Positions 50,738 to 58,894 of a stretch of DNA of 64,000 bases are shown here, piece after piece. The stretch is from Mycobacterium gallinarum. Lineage in GTDB: Bacteria; Actinomycetota; Actinomycetes; Mycobacteriales; Mycobacteriaceae. The stretch is from assembly GCF_010726765.1 (NCBI RefSeq), contig NZ_AP022601.1, forward strand, positions 5,208,001 through 5,272,000, read 5' to 3'. The number at the start of each line of letters is the position of its first letter. Within the stretch, counting starts at the first letter, position 1. The translations under genes and the position numbers were made by a program. The notes under the pieces are model-generated. The model had not been told where the DNA came from, did not search any database, and saw nothing but the letters and a program-made list of their open reading frames with translations.

Positions 50738-52302
50738 GTGCTGCCGGCGAAATCCTCGATGACCTGGTATCCGGCGTTGTAGCCAGGGGTGAATGTGATG
50801 CCCGGGCCACCGTGACAGCCTGCCCCGCCGAGGTAGAGCCCGTCGATCGGAATCGGCATGTCCAGGAAGCCTTTCGGCCCGGGCCGGTTGGGCCCCATGA
50901 GATCTGGGTGCAGCAGGCCGTGGCAGAAGTCGCCGGACGGGGCGGCGAACATGGTGTCCATGTGATACGGCGCGAAGGTGATGAGGCGGATCTGGATATC
51001 GCGAAAATTGGGCGCATACCGGGTGATCTTGTCGATGACTTTCTCGGCCATCTCGTTCTTGAGTTTGCGCGTGTCCCGGCTGTTCTCGACGGGTAGCGCG
51101 TAGGCGAAGGCGCTGGCGGCATGCTTTCCCGGTGGCGCCATGCTCGGGTCGTGCACGGACGGGATCTGCATGCCCATCGACGGGTTGTCCGGCACGATCC
51201 CGCGCCGGCATTCGTCCCACTGGCGCTGCTGTTCTTCTGGCGAATTGAAGATCGCCACCGACCCGAGCATCTCGGGATCATTGAGGAAGTCGTAGGGCGG
51301 CGCGAATTCGGGTAGGCCGTCAAGGGCGAAGTGCAGTTGGACAAACGATGCGCGGTGGTCACGGCCGCTGATGCGGGTGACCAGGTCGGCGGGCAGCAGG
51401 TCGGCGCCCACCAGATCGACGAGGGTGTAGTCCGGTGACAGATTCGACACCACCACCGGCGCGCTGATCTCGGATCCGTCGCGAAGGCGAACCCCGGTGA
51501 CGCGGTCATCAGACACCAGGATGCGATCCACCTTTGTGCGATAACGGATTTCACCGCCGGAGGACAGAAACAACTCACGGAGATGGTCGCACAGCGCGCC
51601 GATGCCCCCTTCGAGCTTGGTCATCATGGCGGTCGTGTCATCGGGCACCGCCAACGCCCACGCCAGACACGTGGCGCTGCCCGGAGTGTAGGGCCCCCGG
51701 TAGGTCGAGTTGATCGCCAGGAATGCCAGCATGCCGCGCAACACCGCGTGCTTCTCCTTGTCGGGAAGGTAGCGGTCGATGGCGTCCATCGCGGAGCCGA
51801 ACATCACGTCGTGGATCGCGGTGCGTTCGGCCTCGTTGGCCGCACACGCGTACATCTCGTCAAGTGTTTTCGGCGGTGTGCGAACGTCGAAGCGGCCCAG
51901 CGCCTTTGCCGGACCCTGCGACCACCCGATCAGTCCTGCCATCCCAGCGACGGCCTCCATGCCGTGTTTGTCGGCCAGATGGGTCATGAACTTGATGGGG
52001 TCGCGGTAGAAGATCAGCGGCTCCTCGCCGGCGTCGCCGAGATTCACCGACTGCACCTCGGCGTCGACGGTTGGCAGGGTGTCCAGGCCCAGCTCCTTGG
52101 CGATCTGCGGCGGCATGGGGAACTGCACCGAGCCCGCGATCTCGTAGCGAAACCCCTCGATCAGCTCAACGGTCGCGGCCATCCCGCCGCTGTAGGTGTT
52201 GGCCTCTACACACAGCGTGCGCATTCCTGCCTGCTGTAACACGGCCGCAGCCGTCAGCCCGTTGTGTCCGGCACCGACGACGATCGCGTCATATTCGCTC
52301 AT
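50734..52302 (-). CDS. CrtI-like FAD-dependent phytoene-desaturase-family oxidoreductase
   Basis: A 522-aa flavoprotein. The N-terminal Rossmann motif is IVVGAGHNGLTAAAVLQQAG followed by VEANTYSGGMAATVE. The middle has GGIGALCDHLRELFLSSGGE and RYRTKVDRILVSDDRVTGVR with PVVVSNLSPDYTLVDLVGAD, and the C-terminus YLGGAGCHGGPGITFTPGYN is the CrtI/amine-oxidase-type FAD closure. Related proteins are desaturases or isomerases of carotenoids and similar lipids; the substrate here is unknown. ATG at 52302. A 16-bp palindrome 40 nt upstream, shared with the divergent TetR gene, makes it a probable TetR target. Confidence 0.87.
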   Translation of the reverse strand: MSEYDAIVVGAGHNGLTAAAVLQQAGMRTLCVEANTYSGGMAATVELIEGFRYEIAGSVQFPMPPQIAKELGLDTLPTVDAEVQSVNLGDAGEEPLIFYRDPIKFMTHLADKHGMEAVAGMAGLIGWSQGPAKALGRFDVRTPPKTLDEMYACAANEAERTAIHDVMFGSAMDAIDRYLPDKEKHAVLRGMLAFLAINSTYRGPYTPGSATCLAWALAVPDDTTAMMTKLEGGIGALCDHLRELFLSSGGEIRYRTKVDRILVSDDRVTGVRLRDGSEISAPVVVSNLSPDYTLVDLVGADLLPADLVTRISGRDHRASFVQLHFALDGLPEFAPPYDFLNDPEMLGSVAIFNSPEEQQRQWDECRRGIVPDNPSMGMQIPSVHDPSMAPPGKHAASAFAYALPVENSRDTRKLKNEMAEKVIDKITRYAPNFRDIQIRLITFAPYHMDTMFAAPSGDFCHGLLHPDLMGPNRPGPKGFLDMPIPIDGLYLGGAGCHGGPGITFTPGYNAGYQVIEDFAGST

Positions 52303-52341
52303 GGCCTGTTCTCCTTCGCAATGCAGCGGTCCACCAGAAAT

Positions 52342-52357
52342 ATGTCAGTACTGACAT
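52342..52357. promoter_or_regulatory. TetR operator 1: perfect 16-bp palindrome
   Basis: ATGTCAGTACTGACAT is perfectly self-complementary. It lies between the divergent CrtI-like gene (start 52302) and TetR gene (start 52391). The core TGTCAG-N2-CTGACA recurs at 53021 and 60914, before two other transcription units. Confidence 0.85.
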
Positions 52358-52390
52358 GAATTCTCAAGGGTGGGCTACGATCGGCGCACC

Positions 52391-52990
52391 ATGGCATCCG
52401 CCCCCAACCTTCATGAGCAGCGGCGACGCTCGACCCGTGAGGCACTGCGGCGCGCCGCGCTGGCCAGCTTCGCGGACAAGGGGTTCGCCAACGTGACGGT
52501 CACCGAGCTGGCGCGCGAGGCCGGGGTCACCGAACGGACTTTCTTCCGGCACTTTCCCACCAAGGAAGCGGTGCTGTTCCAGGACTACGAGACCCAGGTG
52601 GAGTGGTTGGCCGAAGCGTTGGAGCAGCGACCTCCCACGGAATCGTTGTTCGACGCGGTGCTCGCAAGCATTGTCAGCTTCCCGTTCGACATCGAGGTGG
52701 TACGGCAGGCCGCGACCGCCAGGGCGGAACTGATCAGCGCCGAACGGATCGCCGGGCACCTACGGGTCGTGCAGTCATCGTTCGCCGCAGTGTTGACCGA
52801 CTTCATCAGGAACAGATATCAGGATGTGGCCGACATCGACCTGGTCGCCGATGTGGCCGGGGCGGTGGTCGCCGCGGCGCTGGTGACAGCCGTGGAGCAC
52901 TGGGGCCGCAACGGCTGCGCCGGTGACCTCGGCGAGATCACGGCTACGTCGATGAATCTCGTCCGGTCGGGTCTCGGGCCGCTGTCGTAA
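52391..52990 (+). CDS. TetR family regulator of the second mce island
   Basis: A 199-aa regulator with an N-terminal helix-turn-helix: RRRSTREALRRAALASFADK, FANVTVTELAREAGVTERTF, FRHFPTKEAVLFQDYET. The C-terminal ligand domain is poorly conserved, as usual. ATG at 52391 with TACGAT (52376-52381) upstream. The divergent promoter contains a perfect palindrome, and the same sequence lies before the downstream mce operon and before the secreted-protein gene at 60400-60891, so this protein probably represses the whole island. The inducer is probably a lipid or its CoA ester; unproven. Confidence 0.88.
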   Translation: MASAPNLHEQRRRSTREALRRAALASFADKGFANVTVTELAREAGVTERTFFRHFPTKEAVLFQDYETQVEWLAEALEQRPPTESLFDAVLASIVSFPFDIEVVRQAATARAELISAERIAGHLRVVQSSFAAVLTDFIRNRYQDVADIDLVADVAGAVVAAALVTAVEHWGRNGCAGDLGEITATSMNLVRSGLGPLS

Positions 52991-53020
52991 TTTACCGTTG
53001 CCCGCAGTATGGCAAATTTG

Positions 53021-53034
53021 TGTCAGTCCTGACA
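53021..53034. promoter_or_regulatory. TetR operator 2, upstream of yrbE-less mce operon
   Basis: TGTCAG-TC-CTGACA, the same half-sites as operator 1 with a different 2-bp centre. It is 47 nt before the leader ORF that precedes mceA. Flanks also agree (CATGA follows in both). Confidence 0.8.
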
Positions 53035-53080
53035 TGATCTGTGGCAGAGTACTCCTCCACGTCGTGAAAGGAGACGCAGC

Positions 53081-53140
53081 GTGGACTGTCGGTCGGGTGT
53101 TCGACGAGTAACACCCCGTCCACGAAGTTTGGCGCAGTGA
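53081..53140 (+). CDS. Short leader ORF coupled to mceA
   Basis: GTG at 53081 with AAAGGAG at 53067-53073, the strongest ribosome site in the region, opens a 19-codon frame (VDCRSGVRRVTPRPRSLAQ). Its TGA (53138-53140) overlaps the mceA GTG at 53137 as GTGA. mceA itself has no ribosome site, so this frame probably delivers ribosomes to mceA by termination-reinitiation. The peptide is Arg/Pro-rich with one cysteine and may have no function of its own. Whether it also senses a metabolite is unknown. Confidence 0.55.
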   Translation: MDCRSGVRRVTPRPRSLAQ

Positions 53141-54369
53141 CCCGACATCGGCTGCGCGCCAATAGTATTCGCAGCAAAACCCGGTGGACGACATTCCGCC
53201 GTCCGCTGGTCGGGCTGGTGACGGTGGTCGCCATCGTCGGTGTCATCGTGCTGGCCGCCACCATGTTCCGCGGCGGCTTCACCCAAACCGTGCCTCTCAC
53301 GGTGTTGTCGCCACGTGCCGGCCTGGTGATGAATCCGGACGCCAAGGTCAAGCTGCATGGCGCCGAGGTCGGCCGGGTCAGCGCCATCGACGCATTGCCC
53401 GACGGCCAGGCGGCACTGAGGCTGGCGATGGATCCCGCTGCGTTGCAGTTGATTCCCTCGAATGTTGTGGTCGACATCGCGTCGACGACGGTGTTCGGCG
53501 CCAAGTTCGTGCAATTGGTAGACCCGCCACAGCCGTCGCCACACAACATCGCCGAAGGTGCCGTGATTCAGGCCGATCAAGTGACAGTCGAGATCAACAC
53601 CGTGTTCGAGCAGCTCACCTCTCTGCTGTCGGCGGTCGATCCGGTGAAGATCAATCAGACGCTGGGGGCAATCGCCACGGCACTCAACGGGCGCGGCCAA
53701 TCCTTGGGTCAGATGCTTTCGACGCTCAACGCCGTTCTGGGCAAGCTCGATCCGGCGTTACCCGCTCTCAGCCGGGACCTCACGGACGCGCCATCGGTGT
53801 TCGGCGCCTATGCCGACGCCGCCGAGGACCTCCTGCGTATCGCCGACCACGTCGCGACGGTGAGTCAGACGGTGGTCGCCGAACAACACAATCTCGATGC
53901 GCTGCTGCTCGGACTCATCGGACTGGCCGATATCGGCAACGATGTCATCGGCGGAAACCGGCGGGCGCTGAGCGAGGTGCTGCGTCTGCTACTGCCGACA
54001 ACCACGCTGACCAGCGAATACCACGAGGCCATCAATTGTGCTGTCGAAGGCGTGCTCCCGGCCGCCAAGAATCCGCCGTCGCCCGAACCTGGTGTCGTCG
54101 CCTCGGTGAGCCTGCTATTAGGTCAGGACCGCTATCGCTACCCCGGTGACCTGCCCAGGGTCGCCGCCACCGGCGGCCCCCAGTGCCACGATCTGCCGCG
54201 GCTGGCCTACGGTCAGCACCCGCCGTTCGTCGTCGCCGACGTCGGCGCGAACCCGTGGGAGTACGGCAACCAGGGGTTGGTGCTCAACGCCGACGGCCTC
54301 AAACAATGGCTGTTCGGGCCCCTGAACGGTCCACCGCGTAACAGTGCAGAGATCGGCCAACCGGGATGA
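53137..54369 (+). CDS. mceA: MceA subunit, second mce operon (no yrbE upstream)
   Basis: A 410-aa Mce protein. After a basic N-terminus (RLRANSIRSKTRWTTFRRP), the anchor is at about 24-45, and the MlaD domain has LSPRAGLVMNPDAKVKLHGA with EVGRV, the classic MceA signature. A helical region follows, then Cys-containing blocks EAINCAVEGVLPAAKNPPSP and GGPQCHDLPRL. It is a more typical MceA than that of the first operon, with no long Pro-rich tail. GTG start coupled to the leader ORF. No YrbE permease gene precedes it. Confidence 0.9.
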   Translation: MTRHRLRANSIRSKTRWTTFRRPLVGLVTVVAIVGVIVLAATMFRGGFTQTVPLTVLSPRAGLVMNPDAKVKLHGAEVGRVSAIDALPDGQAALRLAMDPAALQLIPSNVVVDIASTTVFGAKFVQLVDPPQPSPHNIAEGAVIQADQVTVEINTVFEQLTSLLSAVDPVKINQTLGAIATALNGRGQSLGQMLSTLNAVLGKLDPALPALSRDLTDAPSVFGAYADAAEDLLRIADHVATVSQTVVAEQHNLDALLLGLIGLADIGNDVIGGNRRALSEVLRLLLPTTTLTSEYHEAINCAVEGVLPAAKNPPSPEPGVVASVSLLLGQDRYRYPGDLPRVAATGGPQCHDLPRLAYGQHPPFVVADVGANPWEYGNQGLVLNADGLKQWLFGPLNGPPRNSAEIGQPG

Positions 54370-55403
54370 GCCGCCCTCGCCGTTGGGCAACGGCCGTGAA
54401 GTTCGCCGTCTTCGCAGCTGTGATGTCGGTGCTCACCGCCTCCCTGTTCGTCGTGTTCGGCCAGTTCCGAACCAGCTCGACCACCGAGTACTCGGCTGTC
54501 TTCGCGGATGTATCACGTTTGAGCGCAGGTGATTCCGTGCGGGTAGCCGGAATCAGGGTCGGTACGGTCACCGGCGTGACGCTGCGCGCCGACAACAAGG
54601 TGGTAGTGCACTTTGATGCGGACGACGAGGTGGTGCTCACCGAGGGCACCCGACTCGCGGTGCGCTATCTCAACCTGGTGGGAGACCGCTATCTCGAACT
54701 TCTCGACGGCCCGGGCTCGACCCGTCGGCTGGCAGCGCGGGCCGAGATCGCCGAAGCCAGCACCGCACCCGCGTTGGATCTCGACCTGCTCCTCGGTGGA
54801 CTCAAACCCGTCATCCAGGGCCTGGATGCGCAGGATGTCAACGCGTTGACGTCGGCTTTGCTCACGGTGTTCCAGGGGCAGGGCGACGCACTGGAATCGG
54901 TCTTCACGAAGACGTCGGCCTTCGCTGATTCGCTGGCCGACAACAACGACGTGGTGCAGCGCCTCATCGACAACCTCACCACCCTGGTGGCCACGTTGGA
55001 CCACGAAGGTGACAAGTTCTCGAACGCCGTCGACGGTCTGCAACGGCTGGCAACCGAACTGGCGGAGCAGCGCGATCTGATCGGTGCCGCGATCACCTCG
55101 ATCGACGCGGGCACCGCATCGGTCGCCGATCTGCTGACCACGTCCAGACCACCGCTCGCGGCTACCGTCGGACAGCTGAACCGGCTTGCGCCCCTCCTCG
55201 ATGAGGATAAGGACCGTATCGACGCCGCCCTGCGCAAAGCGCCGGAGAACTATCGAAAACTGGTGCGGCTCGGCGCCTACGGCAACTTCATCCAGTTCTA
55301 TGTGTGCGGCTTGAGTGTGCGGGTTTCGGATCTGCAGAACCGCACGGCGGTCTTCCCGTGGATCAAGCAGGAGGGCGGGAGGTGTTCGGAGCCCGATGCT
55401 TAA
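54366..55403 (+). CDS. mceB: MceB subunit, second mce operon
   Basis: A 345-aa Mce protein with an anchor at about 11-33 (KFAVFAAVMSVLTASLFVVF), an MlaD domain (SRLSAGDSVRVAGIRVGTVT), a helical region, and the C-terminal IQFYVCGLSVRVSDLQNRTA with a second Cys in GGRCSEPDA, a pairing common in MceB. ATG overlaps the mceA stop (ATGA). Confidence 0.92.
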   Translation: MSRPRRWATAVKFAVFAAVMSVLTASLFVVFGQFRTSSTTEYSAVFADVSRLSAGDSVRVAGIRVGTVTGVTLRADNKVVVHFDADDEVVLTEGTRLAVRYLNLVGDRYLELLDGPGSTRRLAARAEIAEASTAPALDLDLLLGGLKPVIQGLDAQDVNALTSALLTVFQGQGDALESVFTKTSAFADSLADNNDVVQRLIDNLTTLVATLDHEGDKFSNAVDGLQRLATELAEQRDLIGAAITSIDAGTASVADLLTTSRPPLAATVGQLNRLAPLLDEDKDRIDAALRKAPENYRKLVRLGAYGNFIQFYVCGLSVRVSDLQNRTAVFPWIKQEGGRCSEPDA

Positions 55404-56478
55404 ATACCGTGACAACAGACTCACACGCGTCGGGGTCATCGGCGCGGTGCTCTGCGTGTTGATCGTCGCAATCGGGCTCGCGCCGGAGCGACTGGTCTCG
55501 ATGGCGACGGCGCTGCAGTACCGTGCCATCTTCGCCGAGGCCGGCGGGCTGGCTCTCGGCAACGACGTCACCGTCGCCGGAATGAAAGTAGGTGCGGTTT
55601 CGGATATCTCGCTGCGCCACGGCGAAGTGGTCGTCGGGTTCACCGTCGCGGGCACCGTAAGGCTGGGGTCTGAGACCACCGCCCACATCGCCACCGGCTC
55701 GGTACTGGGCCAACGGATGGTTGTGCTTAGACCCGCCGGTCGTGACCCGATGCGGCACACCGACGAGATTCCGTTATCGCGCACCTCCTCTCCGTATTCC
55801 TTGACCGAGGCCATGGACGAGCTCACCACCAACGCCGAGGGGCTGGACACAGCCAGCCTCAATCAGTCGCTGGATGCGCTGTCGGATGCCATCGACCGGA
55901 TATCGCCCCAACTCACGCCAACCTTCGATGGACTGACCCGGCTGTCGCGAACACTCAACGAACGTAATGAGTCGATGCGCGATCTGTTGAAGCATGCCGG
56001 GAACGTCTCCGAAATCCTGGCGGACCGCAGCCAGCAGGTCGACACCCTGATTCTCGACACCACCGATCTGCTCGCGGTCCTGGTGCAGCGGCGCAACGAG
56101 ATTGCCACCTTGCTCGCCAACACCACCGCCGTCGCCCGACAGCTATCCGGACTGGTGGCCGATCACGAACAGGAACTCGGCCCCACTCTCGACAGGTTGA
56201 ACTCGGTGGCGGCGATGTTGCAGCAGAACCGTGACAACATCGCCAAAGCCTTACCGGGCTTCGCGAAGTATCAGCTGACGTTGGGCGAGACCGTCGCAAA
56301 CGGCCCGTACTACAACGCCTTCGTGCCCAACCTCCTGCCCGGCCAGATGCTTCAACCGTTCCTCGACTACGCGTTCGGCTTTCGCCGCGGTGTCGACGCG
56401 GGCCAACCCCCCGACGACGCGGGCCCGCGGGCGGAATTCCCCTGGCCGCGCAATGGTATTCCGGAGAGGCCGCGATGA
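55396..56478 (+). CDS. mceC: MceC subunit, second mce operon
   Basis: A 360-aa Mce protein. Anchor at about 10-30 (RVGVIGAVLCVLIVAIGLAP), MlaD domain (AGGLALGNDVTVAGMKVGAV), then a long helical region rich in Asn/Arg (LNERNESMRDLLKHAGNVSE). The C-terminus has YYNAFVPNLLPGQMLQPFLD, typical of MceC. ATG at 55396 overlaps mceB by 8 nt, as in the first operon, so operon structure is conserved even though the permeases are absent. Confidence 0.91.
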   Translation: MLKYRDNRLTRVGVIGAVLCVLIVAIGLAPERLVSMATALQYRAIFAEAGGLALGNDVTVAGMKVGAVSDISLRHGEVVVGFTVAGTVRLGSETTAHIATGSVLGQRMVVLRPAGRDPMRHTDEIPLSRTSSPYSLTEAMDELTTNAEGLDTASLNQSLDALSDAIDRISPQLTPTFDGLTRLSRTLNERNESMRDLLKHAGNVSEILADRSQQVDTLILDTTDLLAVLVQRRNEIATLLANTTAVARQLSGLVADHEQELGPTLDRLNSVAAMLQQNRDNIAKALPGFAKYQLTLGETVANGPYYNAFVPNLLPGQMLQPFLDYAFGFRRGVDAGQPPDDAGPRAEFPWPRNGIPERPR

Positions 56479-57758
56479 TCGCACGCAGCCGGATCGCCGC
56501 CGTATTGGCAGTCGTGCTGGTGGGTGTGGGATTTTCGGGGACGCTCGTGCTGGTTCGACAAATCTACTTTGCGCCGACGGTCATCACCGCGTACTTCACG
56601 TCGACGACCGCAATTTATCCCGGCGACGAGGTGCGGGTCCTTGGCGTGAACGTCGGACGGATCACCGCGATCGAGCCCGACGGCACCTGGTCGAAAATGA
56701 CGATGCACGTCGACCGCGACGTGCCGATTCCCGCCGAGGCCGACGCGGTGATCGTGTCACACAACCTCGTTGCGGCGCGCTATGTCCAGCTCGCCCCGGC
56801 CTACCGAGACACCGGTCCGACCATGCCGGACAACGGCGTCATCCCCATCGAGCGCACGGCCGTACCTGTCGAGTGGGACGAGGTGAAGGCCCAGCTGACC
56901 CGACTCGCAACCGATTTGGGCCCCAACAGCGAGTTGTCGACCACGGCGATGGCGCGCTTCATCGACAGCGCGGCCTCCGCAATGGAGGGAAACGGGGCCA
57001 AATTGCGGCAGACACTGGCTCAACTGTCCGGCGTGGGTCGATTGCTGTCCGACGGCAGTGGCGACATCGTCGAAATCATCAGTCATCTGCAGACTTTCGT
57101 CACCACGCTGAGCGAGAGCAGCGAGCAGATCGTCCAGTTCCAGGACCGCCTCGCCACGTTGTCCAGCGTGCTCGACGGTAGTCGCTCGGATCTCGATGCG
57201 GCACTCAACAGCCTGTCGGTCGCGGTGGGAGACGTCAGCCGCTTCGTCGCCACGCACCGCGACCGAACCTCCGAGCAGATCGGCCGGCTGGCGGACGTCA
57301 CGCAGAACCTGGTCGACCACAGCACCGATCTCGAGCAGATCCTGCACGTGGCGCCCAACTCCTTTGCCAACGCGTACAACATGTACAACGCCGACACCGG
57401 CGAGTTCGCCGGAGCGGCTGTTCTGAACGGCTTTTCGAACCCCATCCATTTCATCTGCGCCCAGATCGGTGCAATCGAGAATGCGACCGCGCCCGAGACA
57501 GCACAACTGTGCAGCGACTATCTGGGACCGGCACTGCGGCTGATGAATTTCAACTACCTGCCCATTCCCTTCAACCCCTACCTTGCCAAGTCCGCGAGCC
57601 CGGAGAACCTGATCTATACCGAACCGCGTCTGATGCCGGGACACGCTGACGCGGCCCCACCGACGCTGCCCGACATGTTGCTGCCCGCCGAGGCGGCGCC
57701 CTCGACCCTCGTGGCGCCGCCGGCTGTCGGGGTGCCCTTCGAAGGGAGCCCGCCGTGA
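56475..57758 (+). CDS. mceD: MceD subunit, second mce operon
   Basis: A 427-aa Mce protein with an anchor at about 7-27, an MlaD domain (TTAIYPGDEVRVLGVNVGRI), a helical region, a Cys pair (FICAQIGAIENATAPE and AQLCSDYLGPAL), then NFNYLPIPFNPYLAKSASPE and a Pro/Ala-rich tail (PDMLLPAEAAPSTLVAPPAV). The tail is absent from the first operon's MceD. Overlaps mceC by 4 nt (ATGA). Confidence 0.91.
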   Translation: MIARSRIAAVLAVVLVGVGFSGTLVLVRQIYFAPTVITAYFTSTTAIYPGDEVRVLGVNVGRITAIEPDGTWSKMTMHVDRDVPIPAEADAVIVSHNLVAARYVQLAPAYRDTGPTMPDNGVIPIERTAVPVEWDEVKAQLTRLATDLGPNSELSTTAMARFIDSAASAMEGNGAKLRQTLAQLSGVGRLLSDGSGDIVEIISHLQTFVTTLSESSEQIVQFQDRLATLSSVLDGSRSDLDAALNSLSVAVGDVSRFVATHRDRTSEQIGRLADVTQNLVDHSTDLEQILHVAPNSFANAYNMYNADTGEFAGAAVLNGFSNPIHFICAQIGAIENATAPETAQLCSDYLGPALRLMNFNYLPIPFNPYLAKSASPENLIYTEPRLMPGHADAAPPTLPDMLLPAEAAPSTLVAPPAVGVPFEGSPP

Positions 57759-58894
57759 TGAGCAGCACGTCCCGTGTTCGAACACTGCTCGCCGCCGTGG
57801 GCAGCGTGATCCTGGTCGTACCGGGTTGTAGCTTCACAGGTACGAACTCGATTGCGCTGCCGGGCACCATCGGGCGGGGCGCGCATGATCAGATCTTTCA
57901 CGTCGAGATCGCCAATGTCGGGACGATGGAGTCGAATTCACCGGTGCTGGTGGACGATGTCGTTGTCGGCAGTGTCGGTGCAATGAAGGTGCGTGGCTAC
58001 CACGCCGACGTAGAGGTCTTCGTCAAGTCGAATGTCGTTGTCCCGGCCAACGCGGTCGCGACTATCGGCCAGACGAGTCTGCTGGGATCCAGCCACCTGG
58101 CGTTGAACCCACCGCTAGGGGATGCGCCGTTCGGCCGGCTCGCGACGGGCTCAACACTTCCGCTCGACAGCTCCTCCACTTATCCGTCCACTGAGGCGAC
58201 GTTGTCGTCATTGTCGGCGATCGTCAACACGGGAGGGTTGGGCCAGATCGGCGACGTCATCCACAATCTCAGCGTCGCGCTGTCCGGTCGCGAGAGCGAG
58301 GTGCGCGAGTTGCTTGGGCGGTTCGAGAGATTCGTCGGTGTACTCGATTCACAACGCGATAACGTCGTCGCCTCGATTCACGCGCTGGATCGGCTCGCAG
58401 CCCGCCTCGCAGCCCAGCGTGAGGTCATTGTGCGCGCGCTGGACACCATTCCGCCAGCCCTCGATGTCCTTGTCGCCCAGCGACCGAACCTCACCGCGGC
58501 GCTGGATAGGTTGCGGGTGTTCAGCGATACCGCAACGGGTCTCGTTGAAGATACGAAGGCGAACTTCGTCGATAATCTGCGCAACCTCGAACCGACGCTG
58601 GGAGCGCTCGCCGACGTCGGGCCGGACCTCGACACCGCGTTGGCGTTCGCGACCACGTTCCCTTACCCGCAGAATCTCGTCGACCGCGCGGTTCGCGGTG
58701 ACTACATGAACTATTACCTGGTGCTCGACTTGACGGTGAACCGACTCAAGCGCGGGTTGATGCTCGGAACACGTTGGGGGCGACCGGACCTGCCCTTGGT
58801 GCCCGCACCAGGCGACCCGGGCTACGACGCCTACTACACCCCCGATCCGCTAGGGGTAGGTGTCGCGCCGCCACCTCAGTCTGGTGGCCGCTGA
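57755..58894 (+). CDS. mceE: MceE lipoprotein subunit, second mce operon
   Basis: A 379-aa Mce lipoprotein. The signal sequence VRTLLAAVGSVILVVPGC ends in the lipobox VPGC (Cys25 from GTG 57755, Cys24 from ATG 57758). MlaD region: VGTMESNSPVLVDDVVVGSV; then helical segments and a short Pro-rich end (PPPQSGGR). GTG 57755 is part of the overlap with the mceD stop, but the adjacent ATG is equally possible. Single lipid-anchored subunit of the hexamer. Confidence 0.91.
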   Translation: MMSSTSRVRTLLAAVGSVILVVPGCSFTGTNSIALPGTIGRGAHDQIFHVEIANVGTMESNSPVLVDDVVVGSVGAMKVRGYHADVEVFVKSNVVVPANAVATIGQTSLLGSSHLALNPPLGDAPFGRLATGSTLPLDSSSTYPSTEATLSSLSAIVNTGGLGQIGDVIHNLSVALSGRESEVRELLGRFERFVGVLDSQRDNVVASIHALDRLAARLAAQREVIVRALDTIPPALDVLVAQRPNLTAALDRLRVFSDTATGLVEDTKANFVDNLRNLEPTLGALADVGPDLDTALAFATTFPYPQNLVDRAVRGDYMNYYLVLDLTVNRLKRGLMLGTRWGRPDLPLVPAPGDPGYDAYYTPDPLGVGVAPPPQSGGR

